From SMWD01 sp964629475 (GTDB lineage Bacteria; Pseudomonadota; Gammaproteobacteria; Steroidobacterales; GCA-2729495), in the NCBI GenBank assembly GCA_964629475.1, contig CAZVQW010000027.1, positions 1 through 28,961 of the forward strand: a stretch of 28,961 nt of DNA, in the 5' to 3' direction. This document shows positions 6,833 through 14,051 of the stretch, in pieces. The position numbers were made by a program, and so were the translations under genes. The notes under the pieces are model-generated. The model made no database searches, was not told where the DNA came from, and saw only the letters and a program-made list of their open reading frames with translations. The stretch's first letter is position 1. The number at the start of each line of letters is the position of its first letter.

Positions 6833-8983
6833 CTACTCACCCTTCACCGCGGATGAGAGAGCGATTAATCGCTCTCTTTTCTGGCGCTTCTGAATCATTA
6901 CCGGGCAGACATGCTCATCCGAGTAAACCACCTGGCAATGCAGGCAATACAGGCATTCGTTGACATTAATATCGCCCTCGGGATGGATCGCCTGCACCAT
7001 GCACTCGCCGGCACAACGCTGACAGGGCGTACCGCAATCCTTGTAACGTCTGAGCCAGGAAAACATGCGCAATCGGCCGGGTATGGCCAGCGCAGCGCCA
7101 AGTGGGCACAGGTAACGACAATAGAAACGTTCAATAAATAATCCGGGGGTGATGACGGCGATCGCGAACAGTACGAACGGCCAGTCTCTTGCAAACTTCA
7201 GCACGATAGCGGTCTTGAAAGGCTCGACCTCCGACAGACGCTCGGCCCACTCCAGCGAGTGCAACGAGAAACCGAAGAGCAACAAAAACAGGAGGTACTT
7301 GAGCGTCCACAGGCGTTCATGCAGGCCCCACGGCAGGGTAAGCTGTGGCACCTTCACCATCTTGGCAAGCCGGTTGAGCAACTCCTGTAGTGCGCCGAAA
7401 GGACACAACCAGCCACAGTACGGGCCCCGACCCCAGAACAACAAGGCGGCTAACACCGATCCCCACAGGATAAAGACCAGCGGCTCCATAAGGAAATAGC
7501 TCCAGTCAAATCCCTCGACCGCAGCACTGAACACCGCCAGGATGTTGACCACCGAGAGCTGCGCATTAGCGTACCAGCCGATGCCGAATAGCGTAAAAAT
7601 CATAAAGCCAATACGAATACGGTCAGTCAATTCCGGGCGCCTGACCAACCAATTCTGAAAGAAAAAGATTCCGGTCAGGGCAGACAGTGTCATCACCAGC
7701 AGAATAATTTCCGGCAGCTTGATGACCCACAACTTCATCCACAGGGGTGCATTCTCCGACATCGGATTCGGAACAGTCAGTTCGCCGCCAAAAAACTCGA
7801 TGAATTCGGGCTCGGAAAAGATTAAATACTTATCCGGTGCCTGATAGTCCAGATTGAATGTCAGGTAGGCTTTCTCGGTCGGTCCGGTATCGCGCCCTAC
7901 CAATAATTCCAGTCTCCAAGGCGCCGCAGGATCGAATTCGAGTTCTACAGGAATGCGGAAAATATCCACATCCTTGAATTCCGGCGCGCCGTCGGCAGCG
8001 ACCCGGCGCAGGCGCTTGTGGTGAAAATCATGGAAACGAATCGAAGTGTCGCCCTGGAGAATCTGAAAGCGATCGAAGATGCCACCACGCACATAACCGG
8101 ATCCCTTGAATGAATAGCGCCCGTCTCCGGCCAGGGCAATGGCATGCTGACCCGGCTCCAGGCGCTTGACGAGATTGCGGTACTCGGATTCACCCAACAC
8201 ACTCAGCCCGATCGACGGCACCGAGACCTCGGCTGCATACAGATCGATGAAGAGTTCCTCGGCAGCACCCTCCTCAGGTCGTGCTGCAGCAACCTCGTCC
8301 CCCGACTGCTCAAATGCCGCATTGATCTGTGCAAGCGTCAGTTTCAGGTTGGTAATGGAACCATCGCCCAGCAATGTCGTCCAGCTTTGCTGTTCCTGCA
8401 AAGCCAGGTTCACAGTGGCTTGCGGACCGGCCTGCTTGCGCTCGGGTTTCAGGCCACTTAGACCAAAGCGACGCGCAACCTTGATCGCGCTGCGCAGAAT
8501 CGTGTCATCCATCACCATCACGGTTACTGTCGCACCCGTGACGATATCAACCTGATGATCGCTGCCGGTCTTGCGAACCAGCGCACCGATATCCAGGCCT
8601 ACAAAATCATCCAGAACACCGACGATCCGCTCTTCCGAAATACCGACCAGGACGATAGGCTCATGATGTTCAACCAGTAGCACCTGGCGAATAACCCCAT
8701 CCATATCAATCGATATCAGCTGGTGGATGGGCCTTCCGGCATATCCCGTCGAGTCGACGAAATCGGAATTGAGGAACACGTAACCGATGGATTCATCGCC
8801 TTTGAAAGCCTCCGCAACCGGCGGATCTCCCAGGGCATCACCCAGACGATCCGCTCCCGGGAAGGCCTCACCCGGCGTGGCTTCCTCGAGAAAGCGCGGC
8901 AATTCATAGCCTGACTCGGCCACAGCGGTTGTCGCCTGCCAGGCCAACATCAATACCAGGAATAGGATTCTATTAATTATCAA
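6833..8983 (-). CDS. nosR: NosR, membrane flavo-iron-sulfur protein required for N2O reduction
   Basis: A 716-residue membrane protein with the full NosR layout. There is a signal peptide (about 1-23), then a periplasmic FMN-binding domain with the flavinylation motif TGATVT (149-154, after D146). Hydrophobic membrane segments run from about 418 to 620. Two cytoplasmic cysteine pairs are C523/C527 and C622/C626, each followed by P. Two ferredoxin-like clusters are C650-C654-C657-C661 and C677-C680-C683-C693. NosR is known to be needed for nosZ expression and for electron delivery to NosZ from the quinol pool. The only start that includes the signal peptide is a TTG at 8981-8983, with no clear Shine-Dalgarno, so the start is tentative. 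Covalent FMN needs an ApbE/NosX protein, which is not encoded in this window. Confidence 0.96.
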   Translation of the reverse strand: MIINRILFLVLMLAWQATTAVAESGYELPRFLEEATPGEAFPGADRLGDALGDPPVAEAFKGDESIGYVFLNSDFVDSTGYAGRPIHQLISIDMDGVIRQVLLVEHHEPIVLVGISEERIVGVLDDFVGLDIGALVRKTGSDHQVDIVTGATVTVMVMDDTILRSAIKVARRFGLSGLKPERKQAGPQATVNLALQEQQSWTTLLGDGSITNLKLTLAQINAAFEQSGDEVAAARPEEGAAEELFIDLYAAEVSVPSIGLSVLGESEYRNLVKRLEPGQHAIALAGDGRYSFKGSGYVRGGIFDRFQILQGDTSIRFHDFHHKRLRRVAADGAPEFKDVDIFRIPVELEFDPAAPWRLELLVGRDTGPTEKAYLTFNLDYQAPDKYLIFSEPEFIEFFGGELTVPNPMSENAPLWMKLWVIKLPEIILLVMTLSALTGIFFFQNWLVRRPELTDRIRIGFMIFTLFGIGWYANAQLSVVNILAVFSAAVEGFDWSYFLMEPLVFILWGSVLAALLFWGRGPYCGWLCPFGALQELLNRLAKMVKVPQLTLPWGLHERLWTLKYLLFLLLFGFSLHSLEWAERLSEVEPFKTAIVLKFARDWPFVLFAIAVITPGLFIERFYCRYLCPLGAALAIPGRLRMFSWLRRYKDCGTPCQRCAGECMVQAIHPEGDINVNECLYCLHCQVVYSDEHVCPVMIQKRQKRERLIALSSAVKGE

Positions 8984-9422
8984 CCGGAAACCCGAAAATG
9001 ATCTGATCTGTCTGTATCTGGCTCATTGTTCAACCGAATGCGTCAGGCCACGCAGCTGGCTCTGCGGCAGACGAAGCCCCCCTGAACGCTCGTCGCCAAT
9101 TCGCGACGCGCAGTTTACAGGGAAACACCGATCCGGACGACCCGTAATCCCCGCAAATCGAGAAGCATCACTGTAATATCAGTACCTTAACCAGCCCCCA
9201 AGATAAATTTCCAGAGCTGAGCGGGAAAATTACCGGATGCCCTGTTACACCACAGGACAGTGACCGGAGCATGCAGTTTGGTTATTTCATGAATCGACGT
9301 GTACATTTGCCTTGTTTCGGCACCAATGCATCATGTGAAATGATCGGGATTTATGAAAATCGGGGCAATCCCTGGCGCCCAATAACATCTGGACAAATTG
9401 AATAGAGCTTGAAGAGAATAAT
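8984..9422. other. Divergent intergenic region, nosR / methyltransferase
   Basis: These 439 bp separate two divergently read genes and should hold both promoters. I see no convincing FNR/DNR site (TTGAT-N4-ATCAA), which one might expect for a denitrification operon, and no good sigma-70 hexamer pair. A GC-rich hairpin CGTCGC/GCGACG lies at 9091-9108. The frames inside are short and unlike coding sequence. The stretch 9180-9420 is more AT-rich than the surroundings, which fits a promoter region. Confidence 0.4.
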
Positions 9423-10169
9423 ATGCAGCATTTTTTAGACAAAGAAATCATTCGCAAAAAAGAGTTCGAAGGTATCTGGGCAAATAAACTCGACGATGTA
9501 TTTTCTGACGTGGCTGCCTATTATGATCGAGTCAACAACGTCGCCAGTCTTGGTTTGTTGAACTCATGGCGCCAGCGCTTTGTTTCCACCATCGATACCA
9601 GCCCCCGTCAAAAGGTGCTGGACGTTTGCGCCGGCACCAATGTGATCGGCAGGGCACTGTTAAGCAAGGAGCCGAGTCTCGATGTTCAGGCAATTGATAA
9701 GAGTGCTGCCATGCAGGAGGTCGGCCAGCGCCAGGCGCAAGAGAAAGGATTTACGATAAAAAGCACTATCGGCGATGTGCATCAGCTACCGTTTCCTGAT
9801 AACCATTTCGATATCGTCACTTTGCAGTGGGCCTCACGGCATCTGCAGATTGTTGATGTGTTCTCGGAAATTAACCGGGTCTTGAAACCGGGTGGCTACT
9901 TCTATCATTGCGACATGTTGCGGCCGAAAGAACGGGTTGTGGCAGAACTTTATTATGCCTACCTGAGTATCAGCGTTCCCATCGTGGCGTACATGTTCCG
10001 CAGCGGTCCTGCCGCTATGGACTGCAGACGCTATTTTATTGACGCAATACGCCTGTTCTACTCGTCGGACGAGTTATCTCAATTACTCTCGAGGATGGGT
10101 TATGCCGATATCTCCCAGAAAAATATTCTCGGTGGCATGATAGGTCTGCATAAAGCCTGCAAGGCGTGA
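9423..10169 (+). CDS. UbiE/COQ5-like SAM-dependent methyltransferase
   Basis: A 248-residue class I methyltransferase. Residues 27-50 (VFSDVAAYYDRVNNVASLGL and on) resemble the entry region of UbiE, the menaquinone/ubiquinone methyltransferase. Motif I is VLDVCAGTN (65-73, with GTN in place of the usual GTG), followed by DVHQLPFPDNHFDIVTLQWA and the post-II motif INRVLKPGGYF. The resemblance suggests a quinone or other isoprenoid-like substrate, but the sequence is divergent and may be a separate branch. It diverges from nosR and converges on tRNA-Ser(GCT), 37 bp away. A link to respiration through the quinone pool is possible but inferred. The ATG has only a weak upstream GAAGAGA. Confidence 0.8.
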   Translation: MQHFLDKEIIRKKEFEGIWANKLDDVFSDVAAYYDRVNNVASLGLLNSWRQRFVSTIDTSPRQKVLDVCAGTNVIGRALLSKEPSLDVQAIDKSAAMQEVGQRQAQEKGFTIKSTIGDVHQLPFPDNHFDIVTLQWASRHLQIVDVFSEINRVLKPGGYFYHCDMLRPKERVVAELYYAYLSISVPIVAYMFRSGPAAMDCRRYFIDAIRLFYSSDELSQLLSRMGYADISQKNILGGMIGLHKACKA

Positions 10170-10206
10170 CAAAGCAGATCTGAACAGGAATTCGCACTCA
10201 ATAAAT

Positions 10207-10297
10207 TGGCGGAGAGAGAGGGATTCGAACCCTCGAAGGGCTTTTAACCCTTACTCCCTTAGCAGGGGAGCGCTTTCGACCACTCAGCCATCTCTCC
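10207..10297 (-). tRNA. tRNA-Ser (anticodon GCT)
   Basis: Read on the minus strand this is a 91-nt class II tRNA. Acceptor GGAGAGA pairs with TCTCTCC. The anticodon stem CTCCC/GGGAG closes the loop CTGCTAA, giving anticodon GCT (reads AGC/AGU). A long variable arm (AAGGG/CCCTT) follows, then the T arm GAGGG-TTCGAAT-CCCTC. The discriminator is G and CCA is encoded (10207-10209). A tRNA-Ser(GCT) next to csrA matches the gammaproteobacterial recA-alaS-csrA neighbourhood. Confidence 0.97.
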
Positions 10298-10353
10298 GTT
10301 TGTCCCGACCCGATCGAACAGGGGCGCATACCTTACATGATTTTTAGCGCGGT

Positions 10354-10378
10354 AAAAAAGGGTCTGACCTCATTTTTT
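10354..10378 (-). terminator. Possible csrA terminator overlapping a dispersed repeat word
   Basis: Just after the csrA stop, the plus strand reads A6, GGGTCTGACCTCA, T6, so an A/T-flanked short stem can form in either direction and csrA transcripts end in a T run. The core GGGTCTGACC is also one member of a family of short repeats seen elsewhere in the window (14030, 15804). The stem is weak because GGTC/GACC leaves almost no loop. Confidence 0.35.
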
Positions 10379-10387
10379 CCGCATCAG

Positions 10388-10603
10388 CTATTTACCGCCG
10401 ACTTCAACAACCTTGACATGGCCACCGGCCGGCTGCTCCTGCTCACGGCAAATACGCTCGTAGATTTCTTCGCGATGTACTGATACTTCCTTCGGTGCCT
10501 TAACGCCCAGGCGAACCTGGTTGCCCTTGACGCCCAGCACAGTGACATCGACATCATCGCCGATGACGACAGTCTCACCGATTCTTCTGGTCAAAATCAA
10601 CAT
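10388..10603 (-). CDS. csrA: CsrA, carbon storage regulator (RNA-binding)
   Basis: A 71-residue protein starting MLILTRRIGETVVIGDDVDV, the CsrA/RsmA signature. The RNA-contact residues L4 and R44 (VHREEIYERI) are present. CsrA dimers bind GGA motifs in mRNA leaders and change translation or stability. It is slightly longer than the ~61-residue enterobacterial protein, with the extra length in the variable C-terminal tail. It lies downstream of alaS with a 301-bp gap that holds a strong promoter and possible CsrA sites, and upstream of tRNA-Ser, the standard gammaproteobacterial arrangement. A G-rich run (GGGGGG) sits at Shine-Dalgarno distance before the ATG. Confidence 0.98.
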   Translation of the reverse strand: MLILTRRIGETVVIGDDVDVTVLGVKGNQVRLGVKAPKEVSVHREEIYERICREQEQPAGGHVKVVEVGGK

Positions 10604-10696
10604 GACTCAAGCCCCCCAGCTTATTCTTGTTTCTTAACCATCTACCCACCCACATGGCTATAACCGGGATATGGGTGATTGCAAAATTCCCAACTT

Positions 10697-10703
10697 TCCT
10701 TGT
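10697..10703 (-). promoter_or_regulatory. CsrA-like binding core ACAAGGA in the csrA leader
   Basis: The minus strand reads ACAAGGA, matching the ACARGGA centre of the known CsrA consensus, 94 nt upstream of the csrA ATG. Another GGA follows 7 nt later (GGGAA). CsrA autoregulation through its own leader is known in E. coli; use of this site here is inferred. Confidence 0.35.
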
Positions 10704-10838
10704 CACAACTTCAATCGATGACATGCATACCGGGGCATCTGCCGTGTGTGTTGCTCAAGATTTTGGGGTTGCATCGACTACCGGAGTATCGGCCACCGGT
10801 TCGTGCCGGCTTGCTGATCCCTAGCTTTGTTTATTATG

Positions 10839-10859
10839 AGCAGCTTCTCCTAAGCCGCT
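10839..10859 (-). promoter_or_regulatory. Hairpin with GGA in the loop, candidate CsrA site
   Basis: The minus strand forms an 8-bp stem, AGCGGCTT/AAGCTGCT with one G-T pair, closing the five-base loop AGGAG. CsrA prefers GGA displayed in a hairpin loop. There is no T tract after it, so it is not an alaS terminator. It lies about 6-26 nt after the predicted transcription start. Confidence 0.45.
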
Positions 10860-10871
10860 GTTTAGAAAGCC

Positions 10872-10901
10872 ATTCTAACCCAATTGTGGAACTGGTGCCA
10901 A
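10872..10901 (-). promoter_or_regulatory. Sigma-70-type promoter for csrA
   Basis: On the minus strand TTGGCA (10901-10896) and TAGAAT (10877-10872) are separated by 18 bp. Each hexamer matches 5 of 6 consensus bases. It lies just outside the alaS 3' end and points at csrA. Predicted start is near 10865. Confidence 0.6.
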
Positions 10902-10904
10902 CCG

Positions 10905-13511
10905 TCAGTCGAGTTGCTGCCGGACCCAGTCGGGAACCGAGGCCAGCGCATCATTAAGTGCCGCCGCATCGCTGCCACCGGCCTGTGCAAAATCCGGGCG
11001 GCCACCACCCTTGCCGCCAACCTGCCGGGCGACGGAGTTGACCAGGTCGCCGGCCTTGATCCTGCCCATCACGTCCTTCGTGACACCTGCAGCCAATCGG
11101 ACCTTGCCCTCCTCGGTGGCCGACCCGAGCACGACGACCGCCGTACCGAGCTTGTTCTTCATCCGATCGACGGCTTCGCGCAACACCTTTGGGCCGACCC
11201 CGTCATCCAGACGATTGACCAGCACCCGCACACCGGCAATCTCGGTCACCTCGTCGGCCTGATCGCGGCCCGCACCATCGGCGAGCCGTGCCATCAGATG
11301 TTCGTTCTCACGTTGGAGTGTCCTGCCACGATCCAGCAGTTGCTGAACCTTCGCCTCGACCTCCGTACTACCGACTTTCAGCAGCGCGGCTATACCCTCT
11401 AGCGTGCGCTCGGCTTCGGCGACATGCGCCGTTGCCCGCGTACCCGTCACGGCCTCGATGCGCCGGACGCCGGAGGCAATGCCGGTTTCGGCTATGATCT
11501 TGAACAAACCGATATCGCCGGCGCGTTTCACGTGAATGCCGCCGCACAACTCGGTCGAAAAACTGCCGATGCGCATGACTCGTACCTCGTCACCATACTT
11601 CTCGCCGAACAGCGCCATTGCACCGGCATCGAGTGCTTCGTCGTACGACATCAACGTCGTCGTCGCCTCGGCGTTGTCACGGATCTTCTCGTTGACGAGT
11701 GTCTCGATCCGGGCAAGCTGCTCCGTGGTCAACGCTTCGTAATGCGAGAAATCGAATCGCAGCCGTGCAGGTGCTACGAGCGAACCCTTCTGGCTGACAT
11801 GCGACCCAAGGATCTCGCGTAACGCGGCATGCAAAAGGTGTGTCGCCGAATGATTCAATGTCGTCGCAGCGCGTGCATCAGCGTCAACTTCGGCCTCGAC
11901 GGTCATGCCGGACTCGAGCGCTCCGGCCTCGACCGAGCCGATATGCAGGTGTGCCGAACCGCTTTTTTGCGTATCGGTTACATGGAATCGGAACCCGTCC
12001 GAACCCGTTATCAGCCCCACGTCGCCGACCTGCCCACCACTCTCGGCATAAAACGGTGTCCGGTCCAGCACGAGGACGGCTGTCTCGCCTTCTACAATTT
12101 TCTCGACTGGTTCGCCGTCACGAATTATACCGGTGACCCGAGCTGAATCGGCCAATCTGTCGTAGCCAATGAATTCAGACTGAAGATCCGTCCTGAAACC
12201 CGAATCCCGGGTAATGTTGAAACGCTGCGCGGCACGTGCGCGTTCTTTTTGCGCCTGCATCGCCGTATCAAAGCCATCGCGATCAATCTCGATATGCCTG
12301 GCCCGGGCAACATCGGCCGTCAGGTCGACTGGGAAGCCGTACGTATCGTAGAGCTTGAAGATAACTTCACCATCGAGACACGCGTCACCGACGTCATCGA
12401 GTGCGGCTTCGAGCAGGCTCATGCCGTGACTGAGTGTCTCGGCGAAGCGCGTCTCTTCGTTCAACAGAACCTTCTCGACATGTTTGCGCGCCTCGCCAAG
12501 CTCCGGATAGGCGTTACCCATCTCCTGCTCGAGCGTGGTAACCAGCTTATAAAAAAACGGCTCGGTCACACCGAGCTCATAGCCGTGGCGTAATGCTCGA
12601 CGAATAATCCGGCGCAGCACGTAACCGCGACCCTCATTGCCGGGCAATACGCCATCGACAATCAGAAATGCACAAGCGCGGATGTGATCGGCGATAACGC
12701 GTAACGAACTCGACTCGAGGTCGGCCGTACCGGTAATCGCCGCCGCATCACGAATCAGGCTCGTGAACAGATCGATGTCGTAATTGCTGTGCACGCCCTG
12801 CATGACCGCCGCGAGACGCTCAAGCCCCATACCCGTATCGACGGAGGGTTTGGGCAATGGTGTCAGCGTGCCGTCGGCAGCACGATCAAACTGCATGAAG
12901 ACGAGGTTCCAGACTTCGACGTAACGATCTCCGTCCTCGTCCGGTGTACCCGGCGGGCCGCCCGACACATCGACGCCATGATCGTAAAAAATCTCCGAAC
13001 ACGGACCACAGGGTCCGGTGTCGCCCATCGACCAGAAATTATCCTTCTCACCGAGCCGGCTGAACCGTGCCGGATCGACGCCGATTTCATTGAGCCAGAT
13101 ATCGGCTGCTTCGTCGTCGTCATGAAACACCGTCACCCAAAGCAACTCGACCGGGATCTCGAGTCGCTGCGTCAGAAACTCCCAGGCATATCGAATTGCT
13201 TCGCGCTTGAAGTAATCGCCGAAACTGAAATTACCGAGCATCTCGAAAAACGTATGGTGGCGCGCCGTGTAGCCGACATTTTCGAGATCATTGTGCTTGC
13301 CGCCGGCACGCACACAACGTTGTGAACTGGCCGCACGTACATAGCCCCGCGGATCATTGCCGAGAAACACGTCTTTGAACTGAACCATGCCGGCATTCGT
13401 GAACAACAAGGTCGGATCATTACCGGGCACGAGCGGCGAACTCGGCACGAGCCGATGCTCCTGCTCGGCGAAATAGTCGAGAAACAGGCTTCTTAATTCC
13501 GAAGTATTCAT
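10905..13511 (-). CDS. alaS: Alanyl-tRNA synthetase
   Basis: A full-length 868-residue AlaRS, which charges tRNA-Ala in the cytoplasm. The class II catalytic core occupies about residues 1-240 (SSPLVPGNDPTLLFTNAGM, then SVDTGMGLERL). The editing domain has its zinc site in NHSATHLLH (H554, H558) and ELCGGIH (C656, H660). The C-terminal C-Ala/DHHA1 region ends in the glycine-rich GGKGGGRPDFAQAGG. It follows recX and precedes csrA, as in many gammaproteobacteria. No Shine-Dalgarno is visible before the ATG; instead TACAAT lies 6 nt upstream, which would suit a leaderless or very short-leader mRNA, though no good -35 box accompanies it. Confidence 0.98.
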   Translation of the reverse strand: MNTSELRSLFLDYFAEQEHRLVPSSPLVPGNDPTLLFTNAGMVQFKDVFLGNDPRGYVRAASSQRCVRAGGKHNDLENVGYTARHHTFFEMLGNFSFGDYFKREAIRYAWEFLTQRLEIPVELLWVTVFHDDDEAADIWLNEIGVDPARFSRLGEKDNFWSMGDTGPCGPCSEIFYDHGVDVSGGPPGTPDEDGDRYVEVWNLVFMQFDRAADGTLTPLPKPSVDTGMGLERLAAVMQGVHSNYDIDLFTSLIRDAAAITGTADLESSSLRVIADHIRACAFLIVDGVLPGNEGRGYVLRRIIRRALRHGYELGVTEPFFYKLVTTLEQEMGNAYPELGEARKHVEKVLLNEETRFAETLSHGMSLLEAALDDVGDACLDGEVIFKLYDTYGFPVDLTADVARARHIEIDRDGFDTAMQAQKERARAAQRFNITRDSGFRTDLQSEFIGYDRLADSARVTGIIRDGEPVEKIVEGETAVLVLDRTPFYAESGGQVGDVGLITGSDGFRFHVTDTQKSGSAHLHIGSVEAGALESGMTVEAEVDADARAATTLNHSATHLLHAALREILGSHVSQKGSLVAPARLRFDFSHYEALTTEQLARIETLVNEKIRDNAEATTTLMSYDEALDAGAMALFGEKYGDEVRVMRIGSFSTELCGGIHVKRAGDIGLFKIIAETGIASGVRRIEAVTGTRATAHVAEAERTLEGIAALLKVGSTEVEAKVQQLLDRGRTLQRENEHLMARLADGAGRDQADEVTEIAGVRVLVNRLDDGVGPKVLREAVDRMKNKLGTAVVVLGSATEEGKVRLAAGVTKDVMGRIKAGDLVNSVARQVGGKGGGRPDFAQAGGSDAAALNDALASVPDWVRQQLD

Positions 13512-13597
13512 AAGGTGATTGTACCGGGTCCGGTTCTGCCGGATGCTGCTACATGCTATTCAGGGCTACTGGTCGTCGCCCACGTATTCTTTTCCCA

Positions 13598-14044
13598 TTA
13601 TTCATTTCCCAGGACCGCCCTGATCTGCTCGCCCGAAAACCCGCGATGCTGCAGGAAGCGGCTCTGACGCGCCTGTTCGCGATATTCGGTCGATCGAGCC
13701 GGGCCGTATTTCTTGTCCCGAACACTGCGCGCCAACTGGTTCCAGTCGACATCGGCCTGTTCGAGATGGGCGGCGATCAGCTCACCCGCGACACCGCGTT
13801 GTTTCAGTTCACCGCGAATCCTGACCGGCCCCTGCCCTTTGCGTACACGGTAGGCAACAAAAGCCGCCGTGAACCGATCGTCGCTGACGAGACCATCCTG
13901 AATCAATACATCAATGGTGGCGTCGATCGCGTCCGTGTCGAACTCCCGCGCGACGAGTTTCGCGCGCAGCTCGGCGACCGAATGTTCTCGCCGCGCCAGG
14001 AGATCCAGCGCTTTGTTACGGGGGGAAATGGTGTCTGACACCAA
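13598..14044 (-). CDS. recX: RecX, regulator of RecA
   Basis: A 148-residue RecX-family protein of three-helix repeats: ALDLLARREHSVAELRAKL (about 11-29), VLIQDGLVSDDRFTAAFVAY, KGQGPVRIRGELKQRG and the C-terminal FLQHRGFSGEQIRAVL. RecX modulates RecA filament growth. The gene starts 7 bp after the recA stop, so the two are probably co-transcribed. There is no ATG: the start is TTG at 14044 or GTG at 14041, and both lie in a short palindromic repeat (GGTGTC-A-GACACC on this strand) whose relatives occur elsewhere in the window. The repeat therefore appears to form the first codons. The rest matches normal RecX. Confidence 0.93.
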   Translation of the reverse strand: MVSDTISPRNKALDLLARREHSVAELRAKLVAREFDTDAIDATIDVLIQDGLVSDDRFTAAFVAYRVRKGQGPVRIRGELKQRGVAGELIAAHLEQADVDWNQLARSVRDKKYGPARSTEYREQARQSRFLQHRGFSGEQIRAVLGNE

Positions 14045-14046
14045 TT
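14030..14046. repeat. Short palindromic repeat at the recX start
   Basis: GGTGTC-T-GACACC (14030-14042) is a perfect 6+6 palindrome around one base, followed by AATT. It belongs with the similar words at 10360 (GGGTCTGACCTC) and 15804 (TCTGACCCCATTT). These resemble short dispersed palindromic repeats that I associate with REP-type/IS200-like transposases; that link is from memory and unverified. Confidence 0.45.
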
Positions 14047-14051
14047 CGCCG

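Larger units (their letters stand above)
10604..10904 (-). other. csrA leader region between alaS and csrA
   Basis: These 301 bp contain no gene. They hold a sigma-70-type promoter close to the alaS stop (10872-10901), a GGA-loop hairpin (10839-10859), a second CsrA-like site (10697-10703) and the ribosome site of csrA. If the promoter is used, csrA mRNA has a leader of roughly 260 nt. No rho-independent terminator for alaS is visible. Confidence 0.6.
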
